A stretch of 8,183 nt of DNA from Desulfocapsa sp. (GTDB lineage Bacteria; Desulfobacterota; Desulfobulbia; Desulfobulbales; Desulfocapsaceae): positions 1 through 8,183 of the forward strand of contig JAOZTO010000092.1 of assembly GCA_029942265.1 (NCBI GenBank). Direction: 5' to 3'. The translations under genes were made by a program, and so were the position numbers. The notes under the pieces are model-generated. The model did not search any database, had not been told where the DNA came from, and worked only from the letters and a program-made list of their open reading frames with translations. This document shows positions 1-6,972 of the stretch, piece by piece. Position 1 is the stretch's first letter; the number at the start of each line of letters is the position of its first letter.

Positions 1-890
1 AGAAACACAGCTTGAGGAAGCATGGCAAGAAATGTCTTTGTGGCCCTGGAAAGCTTTCTTTTTATTGGATAATACAAATAGTACGATGCCTTTAGTTGGA
101 ATTTAGGAAAAGAGATGACTTTAAGAAGGCCAGAGTCAAGTTCACGTTGTACCGCTACCTGTGGCACAATAGTAACACCAAATCCTTCTTCCACAACTCT
201 TTTTGCTGTCTCTACATTTTCAAGTTCGATAAAGCGTTCGGGGTAGGATGTTTCAGGCAGTGTCTGTAACCATTTTTCCACATCATGGTGTACGCCTGTA
301 CCCTTTTCCCGCACTATAAATGGAGTGTTCTTCAACATATCCACGGAAATTTTTTTTTCAATGGCAAGTGGATGTTGCATACCTACCACAGCAACTAATG
401 GCTCCTGGTGAATAAGGGAGAAGCCGATTCCGGGTTCATCTTCCATGAGGCCACCGAAACCAATTTCAATTGTATTATCAAGGAGCATGGAAATAATGGC
501 ATGAGAATTACCTGCATGGAGGTTGATTTCAATACAGGGGTATTCACTGTTGAATTTTCCAATGGGGCGCGGCAGAAAATAGGTTCCAAAGACTGCGCTG
601 GAACCAATCTCAAGTTTTCCTCGACCAAGATTTGAGAGCTCAGAGAAAAGTCTCTCTATTTTCTGAATTTCATACTCAATTTTAGACGTTCTGGCCAGTA
701 GCATTTCTCCTTGTCTGGTTAGGTGGATCTTGTTCCTAGAACGATCAAAGAGTTTCACTCCAATAGATGCTTCCAGTGCTTGTATCTGCTGGCTGACAGC
801 TGGTTGGGTAAGGAAGAGCTTTCGGCTGGCTTTCGTGAAACTACCGCAGGTCGAAACTGTTTGGAATGTCCTCAGTTGATCTAGATTCAT
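1..890 (-). CDS. LysR-family transcriptional regulator (C-terminus cut by window edge)
   Basis: This frame is open from ATG at 890 down to base 1 with no stop, giving 296 residues of a family usually about 300 long, so only a few C-terminal residues are missing. The N-terminal winged helix-turn-helix (about residues 1-60) is typical of LysR proteins: MNLDQLRTF, GSFTKASRKL, LTQPAVSQQIQALE, then GVKLFDR. A linker helix follows to about residue 88. The periplasmic-binding-protein-like effector domain then runs from GKLEIGSSAVFGTYFLP (91-107) to VPQVAVQRELDSG (242-254). REKGTG (194-199) and the late Y-x-x-x-K-R-K-L-S pattern resemble the CysL/CbbR-like branch, but the effector is unknown. The start is supported by AAGGA six bases upstream of the ATG. 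The gene is divergent from the Na/Pi gene, and such regulators often control the divergent neighbour and themselves. That target is inferred. Confidence 0.93.
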   Translation of the reverse strand, partial: MNLDQLRTFQTVSTCGSFTKASRKLFLTQPAVSQQIQALEASIGVKLFDRSRNKIHLTRQGEMLLARTSKIEYEIQKIERLFSELSNLGRGKLEIGSSAVFGTYFLPRPIGKFNSEYPCIEINLHAGNSHAIISMLLDNTIEIGFGGLMEDEPGIGFSLIHQEPLVAVVGMQHPLAIEKKISVDMLKNTPFIVREKGTGVHHDVEKWLQTLPETSYPERFIELENVETAKRVVEEGFGVTIVPQVAVQRELDSGLLKVISFPKFQLKASYYLYYPIKRKLSRATKTFLAMLPQAVF

Positions 891-896
891 AAGCAA

Positions 897-901
897 TCCT
901 T
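897..901 (-). promoter_or_regulatory. Ribosome binding site of the LysR gene
   Basis: Read on the minus strand this is AAGGA followed by six bases (TTGCTT) and the ATG at 890. The spacing is good and it fixes the start of the regulator, which also begins exactly at the conserved N-terminal MNLDQLRTF. Confidence 0.75.
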
Positions 902-924
902 ATGGGGGCTATAGAGCCTTCTAA

Positions 925-940
925 TTTGACTGTAGTCGAA
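925..940. promoter_or_regulatory. Inverted repeat, candidate LysR operator
   Basis: The 16-bp sequence TTTGACTGTAGTCGAA matches its own reverse complement at 14 of 16 positions. Its core is GACT-GT-AGTC, and it contains a T-N11-A pair (927/939), the loose LysR-box rule. It lies midway in the divergent intergenic region and covers the -35 hexamer of the plus-strand promoter, so a bound regulator would meet RNA polymerase there. A weaker dyad, ATTAT-N8-ATAAT (949-966), overlaps the -10 box. The repeat is seen directly; binding by the adjacent LysR protein is inferred. Confidence 0.45.
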
Positions 941-953
941 GTTTTGGTATTAT
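926..953 (+). promoter_or_regulatory. Sigma-70-like promoter for the Na/Pi gene
   Basis: TTGACT (926-931) is five of six to the -35 consensus. It is followed by 16 bp and TATTAT (948-953), a close -10 match. Transcription would begin near 960 and leave a leader of about 60 nt before the ATG at 1020. The hexamers and spacing are visible; use in the cell is inferred. Confidence 0.55.
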
Positions 954-1019
954 TAATAGCGATAATGGCATACCTATCTGAAAACTGAAACAAAAAACTA
1001 ACCGTATCACACACTCACT

Positions 1020-2864
1020 ATGAATTATATAATGAAAAAACACAAGGTTCCCGTTATTCCAACCATTATTCTTGCCGCATTTGGAGCAGTTCTTCTTTCG
1101 TCTGGTTTGTTGTATGCAGCAGAGAAACAGACGCAGGATATATCCTGGGTAATGTTGACAATAGGTCTTCTTGGGGGACTGGCATTTTTTCTGTACGGTA
1201 TGGAAAAAATGAGTGAAGGCTTAAAAAGATCTGCCGGAAACAAGATGCGTTCAATACTTGCCACCTTAACCAGCAATCGTATTGTTGCGCTTGTTGTGGG
1301 CGCATTTGTTACCATGGTTATTCAATCGTCAAGTGCTACAACTGTAATGCTTGTGAGTTTTGTACAGGCAGAATTGATGACGTTTACCCAATCTTTGGGG
1401 GTTATTCTGGGGGCTGATATTGGAACCACTATCACCGCTCAGATGGTGGCCTTCAAACTCACTGATTATGCGCTCGGTATGATTGCTGGCGGTTTTGCAC
1501 TGAGAATGTTTGGTAAAAGTGATAGTCTCAAAAGTGTTGGCGATATTCTCCTCGGATTTGGTATTCTATTTTATGGAATGAAATTGATGAGCGATTCAAT
1601 GGCTCCTCTCCGTACCTATCCCGATTTTATAGATATGATGAAGAGTATGGAGAATCCCTTTATGGGCATTCTGGTTGGCGCTCTCTTTACTGCTCTGGTG
1701 CAGAGTTCCAGTGCTACAACAGGAGTTGTGATTGTTCTGGCACAACAAGGGCTTATTACGCTGGAGGCTGGAATTCCGATTATACTTGGGTCTAATATTG
1801 GCACTTGTGTGACTGCAGGACTAGCTAGTATTGGAACTCACAGAGAGGCTAAACGGGTTGCTCTTGCTCATGTTTTGTTTAAAGTTGTTGGTGTGTTGCT
1901 TGTTATTGCATGGATACAGCCATTTGCTGATATGATCAGGAAAATTGCTGAGTTTTTTGGTTCTGGAACTGCTCGTCAAATTGCCAATGCACACACAGTT
2001 TTCAATGTTGGCATTGCTCTTTTATTTCTTCCATTGATTGATGTTTTTGCTGCAGTTATTATGCGAATCCTTCCCCAAAAAGCGAGGCAAAAAGGTATTG
2101 AACCCGTTACTTGGCATCTCGACGATTCTCTTATCTCAACACCTGCTCTAGCGCTTGAACTTGCCAACGCTGAAATAACACGAATGGCTAAAATTTTGGG
2201 TAGAATGCACAGTGCTGCCATAAAGCCTTTTATTACCAATGAAGAATTGCGGGATGAAATTTACCCCAAACAGCTTTCCCTACTTGAAGGGATTGCAATG
2301 CGAGAGAGAAAAATTAATTTTCTCGAAGAAAAGATACGGCGATATCTTTTAAATATCAGCAGGCAATCTCTGGGTAAAGGGCAGGGGACAGAAGTACATA
2401 GTCTGATATCGTTATTGGATTCAATGGAAAGTATTGGGGATGTCATCACTAAACAGATAGTCCTTCTTGCTAAGAAGAAAAAACAGCTCAATCTGGATTT
2501 TTCCCAAGAAGGAAAAGAAGAACTTATCCGGTATCATGAAAAAGTCGCAAAACAGCTCTCACGATTAAAGAATGTGATGACTGATATGGATGTGGATCTT
2601 GCAAGAAAAGTTGGTGTTAAAACAGAAGGGTATGTTGAACTCGACTCAAGTTACCGTGAACATCATCTTGATCGTTTACTTGCAAGACAGGAAGAATCTC
2701 TTGAAACCCATGCCGTTCATATGGAACTGATGGATGCTCTTAATCAGATAAATCTGTATAGTGCTGAAATAGCAAAAGATATTATGAAGATTGCTCTTTC
2801 AAAAGAAACAGAACCTGATCGTGAAGACGGTGATATTGAGTCTGCTGAATCGGTAGTCTCTTGA
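1020..2864 (+). CDS. Na+/phosphate cotransporter family protein with PhoU-like C-terminal domain
   Basis: This is a 614-residue inner-membrane protein of the Na/Pi cotransporter (PF02690) family, predicted to move phosphate with sodium. The two inverted family repeats are clear. QSSSATT occurs at 102-108 and again at 228-234, each followed by the glycine-rich GADIGTT (131-137) or GSNIGTC (257-263). Hydrophobic segments lie at about 10-33, 43-60, 88-115, 123-165, 173-190, 213-240, 252-270, 283-300 and 325-350. The part after about residue 365 is soluble, helical and charged, of the PhoU-like kind seen in bacterial members of this family, where it is thought to face the cytoplasm and link transport to phosphate status. 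The first segment ends in LLYAAEKQ and could be a cleaved signal peptide or an extra helix. No Shine-Dalgarno precedes ATG 1020 or the in-frame ATG at 1032, so the exact start is uncertain. Family assignment is firm; the direction and substrate of transport are inferred. Some family members act in export or other roles. Confidence 0.9.
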   Translation: MNYIMKKHKVPVIPTIILAAFGAVLLSSGLLYAAEKQTQDISWVMLTIGLLGGLAFFLYGMEKMSEGLKRSAGNKMRSILATLTSNRIVALVVGAFVTMVIQSSSATTVMLVSFVQAELMTFTQSLGVILGADIGTTITAQMVAFKLTDYALGMIAGGFALRMFGKSDSLKSVGDILLGFGILFYGMKLMSDSMAPLRTYPDFIDMMKSMENPFMGILVGALFTALVQSSSATTGVVIVLAQQGLITLEAGIPIILGSNIGTCVTAGLASIGTHREAKRVALAHVLFKVVGVLLVIAWIQPFADMIRKIAEFFGSGTARQIANAHTVFNVGIALLFLPLIDVFAAVIMRILPQKARQKGIEPVTWHLDDSLISTPALALELANAEITRMAKILGRMHSAAIKPFITNEELRDEIYPKQLSLLEGIAMRERKINFLEEKIRRYLLNISRQSLGKGQGTEVHSLISLLDSMESIGDVITKQIVLLAKKKKQLNLDFSQEGKEELIRYHEKVAKQLSRLKNVMTDMDVDLARKVGVKTEGYVELDSSYREHHLDRLLARQEESLETHAVHMELMDALNQINLYSAEIAKDIMKIALSKETEPDREDGDIESAESVVS

Positions 2865-2886
2865 AGCTAAACAAAAAATATGTTTG

Positions 2887-2916
2887 TTGAGAATGTTTGC
2901 AAAGTCACCATTATAA
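2887..2916 (+). promoter_or_regulatory. Possible weak promoter before the CYTH-like gene
   Basis: TTGAGA (2887-2892), 18 bp, then TTATAA (2911-2916) gives an acceptable but not strong sigma-70 pattern about 45 bp before the start codon. The 98-bp gap after the Na/Pi gene has no convincing terminator: only an A/T-only stem, AACAAA (2870-2875) with TTTGTT (2883-2888). Read-through from upstream is therefore equally possible. Confidence 0.25.
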
Positions 2917-2951
2917 GAAGACGTAAGAAAACGAGCCACACATTGCTGGCT

Positions 2952-2956
2952 AGGAG
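2952..2956 (+). promoter_or_regulatory. Ribosome binding site of the CYTH-like gene
   Basis: AGGAG lies six bases before the ATG at 2963. It is a strong match that fixes this start, and it contrasts with the missing Shine-Dalgarno of the upstream Na/Pi gene. Confidence 0.8.
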
Positions 2957-2962
2957 AAAATC

Positions 2963-3595
2963 ATGACCGTATATGATGCAAATCAGGCAACATCTGCAGA
3001 AGATGCAGAAAAAGTAATTCCGAGGGCAGAATTTCGTGCCTTTGGACAGGAACTAATAGATATTGTGGAAGCTGCTATGTGGAAGTCACAGGCCACACTT
3101 TTTAAAGTGCGGCAAAGTGGCGAAACGTATATTTTGTCACGTTACACTAGTGAAGCCAATGTCAAAATTCGTGACGGTTTACTTGATATAAAGACTAAAG
3201 TTGGTGAAACCGAAAACGGATATGAAATTTTCCAGCCGAGAGGAAAATTCCAATTTCCGGTAAAAAAAAATGAGCTTGCAACTATTTTTGAGAACCTTCA
3301 AGTATCCGTGAAACTCAGCCAGGAAAGCTACTCGTTTGATGAATTTCTGGAACTTGTTGCATTAACTGACGGTGTTGTCGCAGTAGATGTGCATAAAGAG
3401 CGGTATGGCTTTACCGTGGATGGAATTATTTGCGAGTATGGAAAGATTCTGTTTAATGGCGCAATGCTTGAAACTGCCTGTGTCGAGAGTGAAGATTACG
3501 AAGCCATGGAGCAGGTTATCGAAAAACTTGAAATAAGTAGTTTTGAGAATGTCAATTACCTGAAAGCTGCTAAACGGGTTGTCGGTATGGAATAG
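2963..3595 (+). CDS. CYTH-like domain protein, possible triphosphate/polyphosphate-binding protein
   Basis: This is a 210-residue soluble protein without signal peptide or membrane segment. It reads as alternating beta strands rich in Arg, Lys and Glu, as in the triphosphate-tunnel (CYTH) fold: EFRAF (23-27), ETYILSR (54-60), NVKIRDGLLDIKTKV (66-80), GKFQFPV (94-100), VHKERYGF (143-150), IICEYGKILFNG (155-166) and ETACVESED (170-178). The last part, a strand with acidic residues, Gly, then E-x-x-x-x-E-S-E and a helix, is the best match to CYTH proteins. The classical N-terminal E-x-E-x-K signature is not present; EFR at 23-25 may be its remnant. The conserved-looking tail NVNYLKAAKRVVGM (196-209) I recall from similar Desulfobacterota proteins, but I could not search for it. 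CYTH enzymes include triphosphatases, class IV adenylate cyclases and VTC4 polyphosphate polymerase; which activity, if any, applies here is unknown. It lies downstream of the Na/Pi gene, possibly co-transcribed. Confidence 0.6.
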   Translation: MTVYDANQATSAEDAEKVIPRAEFRAFGQELIDIVEAAMWKSQATLFKVRQSGETYILSRYTSEANVKIRDGLLDIKTKVGETENGYEIFQPRGKFQFPVKKNELATIFENLQVSVKLSQESYSFDEFLELVALTDGVVAVDVHKERYGFTVDGIICEYGKILFNGAMLETACVESEDYEAMEQVIEKLEISSFENVNYLKAAKRVVGME

Positions 3596-3640
3596 TTACA
3601 ATTGAGCGTTATGACAAACGTGTAAAAAGGTCAAAATTAA

Positions 3641-3767
3641 GATGGCTAAGGAAAAAACTCCATATGCGAGGCGCGTAAATTTTCTATCATTTCGGCGTAC
3701 TAAAGTACGTCGTAATGATAGAAAATTTGCAGCAACGAAGCAGATGGAGAGTTTTTACGACGCCATC
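3641..3767. repeat. 127-bp nested palindromic intergenic element
   Basis: The outer ends are GATGGC (3641-3646) and GCCATC (3762-3767). Next come AAAAAACTCCAT (3652-3663) and its partner ATGGAGAGTTTTT (3744-3756), which differs by a two-base bulge. The centre is a 25-bp arm at 3677-3701 facing 3704-3728 with 23 of 25 positions complementary (one of the two exceptions is a G-T pair) and only two bases between the arms. The stretches between (3664-3676 and 3729-3743) pair poorly. RNA from either strand would fold into a long hairpin. From memory, elements with this look are dispersed between genes in Desulfobacterota genomes, suggesting a miniature or REP-like repeat. It could also act as a two-way terminator separating the CYTH gene from the tct operon. 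No target-site duplication is evident. Confidence 0.8.
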
Positions 3768-3791
3768 AAGTATGAAAAACTTTGTTAACCA

Positions 3792-3798
3792 AGAGGAG
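3792..3798 (+). promoter_or_regulatory. Ribosome binding site of tctC
   Basis: AGAGGAG lies five bases before the ATG at 3804, the strongest Shine-Dalgarno in the window. That fits the high expression usually needed for a periplasmic binding protein. Confidence 0.8.
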
Positions 3799-3803
3799 AA
3801 AGT

Positions 3804-4763
3804 ATGAAAAAGAATATCATGGTATTATTTGTTGCTCTAGCGATTTTTGCCGGATGTATCACTACTGTACAGGCAAAGGAATTTCCAACTAAACCAATTA
3901 AGTTAATTGTTTACACAAAACCTGGTGGGGCAATCGATGTCTTTGCCCGTAAATTTACTGCCATTGCTGCCAAGTACACGGATGCAACTTTTGTTGTTGT
4001 CAATAAATCAGGTGCTGGTGGAATTGTTGCAATTAAATATATTCTTTCCCAGAAACCAGATGGATATAAGTTTGCCGCTGTGACAAAGTCAAATATTGGT
4101 AAAATTGTGTCAACTGGTGGAAAAATTAACGTTGATGATATCAACTGGATGGGCATGATGATGACTGATCCAGAAGCTGTGATTACCAATGTAAATCAAG
4201 ACGTTGTTACTTGGGAACAACTGGTGGCTGATGCCAAAGCAAAAGATGGTAAACAGATCTGGGTAGGTCCTGCCGCAGGCGGTAATGATCACATTATGGC
4301 TTTGAAGACTTGGAAGGCTGCCGGTATTAAAGCTAAGTGGATACCCTATTCAGGTGGCGGAAAGGCAATGGCAGCGTTGCTCGGTGGTCATGGAGTTGCA
4401 TATGTTGGCAATCCTCGTGATGTCATTGGACGTCCTGATCTTAAAGTTGCAGCAGTATCGTCTGAAAAGCGTCTTTCTGGTGCATTTGCCGATGTTCCTA
4501 CATTTGCTGAACTCGGTGTGAAAGGGCTTGATCATGAAATAATGTGGCGTGGGTTTATGACCCGTAAGGGAATTCCAGCAGAAGCAGAAGCTTTTTACTC
4601 TGATCTCCTCACCAAAATGACTAATGATCCTGAATGGAAAGAGTATATCGAAAAAGGTGGTGCCACACCTCTTCTGATACAATCGGATGCATTTACTGCA
4701 ATTGTCAAAAAGGATCAGCGTGAATTCACTACGGCTCTCAAAGAACTTGGTGTTATAAAGTAG
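3804..4763 (+). CDS. tctC: Tripartite tricarboxylate transporter substrate-binding protein (TctC/Bug family)
   Basis: This is a 319-residue exported solute receptor that captures a small organic anion in the periplasm and delivers it to the TctAB membrane complex. Residues 1-25 form a signal peptide: KK, a hydrophobic core, then VQA-KE as a likely signal-peptidase I site. A cysteine at 18 after IFAG makes a weak lipobox, so a lipoprotein form is possible. Family hallmarks are YTKPGGAIDVFAR (37-49, with Asp45 in the ligand-contacting loop), VNKSGAGGIVA (66-76), PDGYKF (85-90), WIPYSGGGKAMAALLGG (179-195), DVPTFAELG (230-238) and DPEWKEYIEKGG (275-286). The length is normal for the family (about 320). 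It is the first gene of the tctCBA-phosphoesterase block. Bug proteins bind very different ligands (citrate and other dicarboxylates or tricarboxylates, aromatics, amino acids), so the ligand cannot be stated. Confidence 0.95.
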   Translation: MKKNIMVLFVALAIFAGCITTVQAKEFPTKPIKLIVYTKPGGAIDVFARKFTAIAAKYTDATFVVVNKSGAGGIVAIKYILSQKPDGYKFAAVTKSNIGKIVSTGGKINVDDINWMGMMMTDPEAVITNVNQDVVTWEQLVADAKAKDGKQIWVGPAAGGNDHIMALKTWKAAGIKAKWIPYSGGGKAMAALLGGHGVAYVGNPRDVIGRPDLKVAAVSSEKRLSGAFADVPTFAELGVKGLDHEIMWRGFMTRKGIPAEAEAFYSDLLTKMTNDPEWKEYIEKGGATPLLIQSDAFTAIVKKDQREFTTALKELGVIK

Positions 4764-4818
4764 TCAAATAATCGTAAATATTTGGCTAGTACCCCATCTT
4801 CGTTCGAGTCTTTGGGCG

Positions 4819-4883
4819 ACTTTCAGGAACATTCAGAAGCTTTTTCTGAATGTTCCCGATGAGGCACCCTGATTTCTGAAAGT
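4819..4883 (+). promoter_or_regulatory. Nested stem-loop between tctC and tctB
   Basis: A perfect 13-bp stem, GGAACATTCAGAA (4826-4838) with TTCTGAATGTTCC (4844-4856), closes a 5-nt loop. An outer 8-bp repeat, ACTTTCAG (4819-4826) with CTGAAAGT (4876-4883), could close around it, sharing base 4826. No run of T follows the inner stem, so it does not look like a rho-independent terminator. Hairpins after binding-protein genes often protect the upstream mRNA or reduce read-through, giving more receptor than membrane subunit. That role is inferred here. Confidence 0.6.
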
Positions 4884-4887
4884 TTAC

Positions 4888-4891
4888 GAGG
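4888..4891 (+). promoter_or_regulatory. Ribosome binding site of tctB
   Basis: GAGG lies six bases before the ATG at 4898, just after the distal arm of the outer stem-loop repeat (which ends at 4883). Folding of that stem could therefore influence access to this site. Confidence 0.55.
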
Positions 4892-4897
4892 TTATTC

Positions 4898-5440
4898 ATG
4901 CAATATTTCAGTCACGGAACCGGCCTGAGCATCTGGGCATTATTCCTTGCAGCATGTTTTATTATCACAGGATTGGTGTTTCGGAGAAGCTCACGGCATA
5001 ATTGGACTGGGCAGGCACTATTACCCATGGCTCTTCTTCTTTTAGGCGCACTCTTTTATGGTGTGACCTTTGATTTTCCAGTGGAAGAGGCAGGTCCTGC
5101 GTTAATTCCCAGGTTGTGGATAGCCTGTCTGTCTGCAATGTGTGTTACCATTCTTTTTTTCATCGTTCGTGGCGATGCAGATAAAGACCCCAAAGCCGGG
5201 CGCATCGGTTTTGTGTTGCTTGGTGTAGGCATTATGGTGGCCTATTATTTTGCGATCCTGTTTCTTGGATATTTTGTCAGTTCTGTTATTTTTCTTTCAG
5301 TGATGATGTATGTCCTCTCCTGTAGAAAACCGATACTTATTATTTCGGTTTCAGTAGGCTGGCTTCTTTTTTCCTATGTTGTTTTTTACAAACTTCTCTA
5401 CATCCAACTCCCTTTGGGAATTTTTGAAAATTACCTCTGA
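4898..5440 (+). CDS. tctB: Tripartite tricarboxylate transporter small membrane subunit (TctB)
   Basis: This is a 180-residue inner-membrane protein, the small subunit of the TTT permease. Hydrophobic segments lie at about residues 10-27, 40-56, 72-90, 103-123, 125-141 and 145-164, an organisation usual for TctB-type proteins. GPALIPRLW (66-74) matches the family's G-P-x-x-x-P-R loop after the second helix, and the C-terminal FYKLLYIQLPLGIF (163-176) matches the family ending with its Leu-Pro-x-Gly. Sequence conservation in this subunit is low, so position between tctC and tctA is an important part of the call. The tctA start lies 13 bp downstream, which implies co-transcription. Confidence 0.88.
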   Translation: MQYFSHGTGLSIWALFLAACFIITGLVFRRSSRHNWTGQALLPMALLLLGALFYGVTFDFPVEEAGPALIPRLWIACLSAMCVTILFFIVRGDADKDPKAGRIGFVLLGVGIMVAYYFAILFLGYFVSSVIFLSVMMYVLSCRKPILIISVSVGWLLFSYVVFYKLLYIQLPLGIFENYL

Positions 5441-5453
5441 TTGAGATACCATT

Positions 5454-6965
5454 ATGGAACTCCTTGATTCGTTTTCAATAGGTCTGTCAGTACTGCTTGG
5501 TTGGAAGCCCATTCTTGTGATTGTTGTGGGAGTGATTGTCGGCATTCTTGCCGGTGCTATGCCTGGTCTTTCACCATCCACTGCCGTGGCATTACTGGTT
5601 CCTTTTTCCTATACAATGGAACCAGCTCTTGCCTTAATTTTACTCACCTCTATCTATATCGCTTCTAATTATGGCGGATCGATTACCGCTGTACTTATTA
5701 ACACCCCCGGCACTCCTTCTGCTGCTGTAACTGCAATGGATGGATACCCTCTCACCCAAAAGGGACAGGCGGGGAAAGCGCTTGGAACTGCTCTGCTTGC
5801 CTCTACTGTAGGCGGTGCTATTGGTGTTATGATTCTGATCCTTTTTGCAGTACCTCTAGCCAGAGTTGCTTTGAAATTCAGTCCTGCCGATTACTTTGCT
5901 CTTGCACTATTTGGGCTTGCAACTGTTGCGTCCATGAGCCGTGGCAATGTGCTGAAATCTATGGTTGCTATCCTCTTTGGTTTGATGATTAAGAATATCG
6001 GTATTGACCCCATTTCCGGTGTGTCACGATTTACTTTTGGTAGCGATCAACTTTACGATGGGTTTACTCTGATCCCAGCACTTATTGGGCTTTTCGCCGT
6101 CAGTGTTGTTTTTGCAAAAATGGAAAGCTGGACAGGTATTCCTCGTGTACTGGAAAAGGTTGACAATAAACTGCCTTCGTTTAAAGAAATGATGAAGATC
6201 AAAATGACAATCCTGCGATCTTCTGTTATTGGCACTGTGATTGGCATTTTTCCTGGAGCAGGTGCAACTATTGCCGCATTTATTAGTTACGATGTGAGTA
6301 AACGGTGGAGTAAAACCCCTGAAGAATTTGGCAAAGGTTCGTTGGAAGGTGTGGCAGCAGCTGAGGGCGCTAATTCAAGTTCTGTCGGTGGTGCCTTGGT
6401 GCCATTGCTTGCACTTGGGATTCCCGGCAGTGCAACTGATGCTGTTCTGCTTGGTGCTTTTATGCTCCATGATCTGGTTCCAGGACCTCTTCTTTTTAAG
6501 AATAATCCAGATATTGTCTATGGAATATTCTCTGCACTGATTCTTGCTAATATGATTATGCTGATACTTGGTGTCTATGGAAATCGCCTGTTTATCAAGG
6601 TTGTATCAGTACCAGAAGCAATAATGTATCCATTGATTCTTGCAATTGCAGTTATCGGAAGTTTTGCTGTGAGTGGATCGATGTTTGATGTTGCAGCATG
6701 TATAGGATTCGGCGTTATCGGCTGGCTTTTTAAGCGTTATGGCTTTCCTGTAGCTCCTATTGTGCTAGGTATTGTGCTTGGAAAAATGGTCGAAGAAAAC
6801 TTTCGTCGTGCCGTGATGATGGATGGCTATTCAGTTTTTTATACAGATAAACTGGCGTTTGTGGTGCTTCTTATCTCTTTTCTTTCTTTTGTTTGGCCGC
6901 TGTATAAAGGATGGAAACATCATCAATCTGTTAATAGATCGAAAGTTAAATCTCAACATAATTAG
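5454..6965 (+). CDS. tctA: Tripartite tricarboxylate transporter large membrane subunit (TctA)
   Basis: This is a 503-residue integral membrane protein with about 11-12 hydrophobic segments, the channel-forming subunit that couples solute uptake to an ion gradient. The family's two-fold repeat is plain. The first half has GAMPGLSPS (34-42), YGGSITAVLINTPGTPSA (73-90) and DGYPLTQKGQAGKALG (96-111). The second half has GIFPGAGAT (264-272), EGVAAAEGANSSSVGGALVP (about residues 299-318) and GIPGSATDAVLLGAF (322-336). The length equals the family norm (about 500). Its ribosome binding site is weak (TTGAG at 5441-5445), and tctB ends 13 bp upstream, which suggests translational coupling. The hydrophilic tail, rich in Lys and His, ends at a TAG that is part of the next gene's leader. 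Confidence 0.96.
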   Translation: MELLDSFSIGLSVLLGWKPILVIVVGVIVGILAGAMPGLSPSTAVALLVPFSYTMEPALALILLTSIYIASNYGGSITAVLINTPGTPSAAVTAMDGYPLTQKGQAGKALGTALLASTVGGAIGVMILILFAVPLARVALKFSPADYFALALFGLATVASMSRGNVLKSMVAILFGLMIKNIGIDPISGVSRFTFGSDQLYDGFTLIPALIGLFAVSVVFAKMESWTGIPRVLEKVDNKLPSFKEMMKIKMTILRSSVIGTVIGIFPGAGATIAAFISYDVSKRWSKTPEEFGKGSLEGVAAAEGANSSSVGGALVPLLALGIPGSATDAVLLGAFMLHDLVPGPLLFKNNPDIVYGIFSALILANMIMLILGVYGNRLFIKVVSVPEAIMYPLILAIAVIGSFAVSGSMFDVAACIGFGVIGWLFKRYGFPVAPIVLGIVLGKMVEENFRRAVMMDGYSVFYTDKLAFVVLLISFLSFVWPLYKGWKHHQSVNRSKVKSQHN

Positions 6966-6967
6966 GT
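6964..6967 (+). promoter_or_regulatory. Ribosome binding site of the phosphoesterase, overlapping the tctA stop
   Basis: AGGT, made partly from the tctA stop codon TAG (6963-6965), lies five bases before the ATG at 6973. Ribosomes finishing tctA would be placed at this start. It also argues against the longer in-frame start at 6823, which lies inside tctA. Confidence 0.55.
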
Positions 6968-6972
6968 TGTCA

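Noticed and set aside
395..628. 77-codon minus-strand open frame
   Set aside because: It is a shifted frame of the LysR gene. The LysR frame reads through this region without interruption, so there is no frameshift to explain.
408..635. 75-codon plus-strand open frame antisense to the LysR gene
   Set aside because: It lies wholly inside the LysR gene, whose frame gives a clear family protein. It has no ribosome binding site or recognisable domain.
2869..2888. Stem AACAAA/TTTGTT after the Na/Pi gene as a terminator
   Set aside because: The stem is short, nearly all A/T, and lacks a following T-run. It would be too weak to terminate.
3812..3880. TctC as a lipoprotein (cysteine 18 after IFAG)
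   Set aside because: The lipobox position -3 is Phe rather than Leu, and a normal VQA-KE cleavage site follows. I keep it only as an alternative within the gene entry.
6823..6972. N-terminal extension of the phosphoesterase adding 50 residues with a hydrophobic stretch
   Set aside because: It overlaps the conserved end of tctA in another frame. Family proteins begin just before the GNE-x-x-DLDS motif, and the ATG at 6973 has a ribosome binding site.
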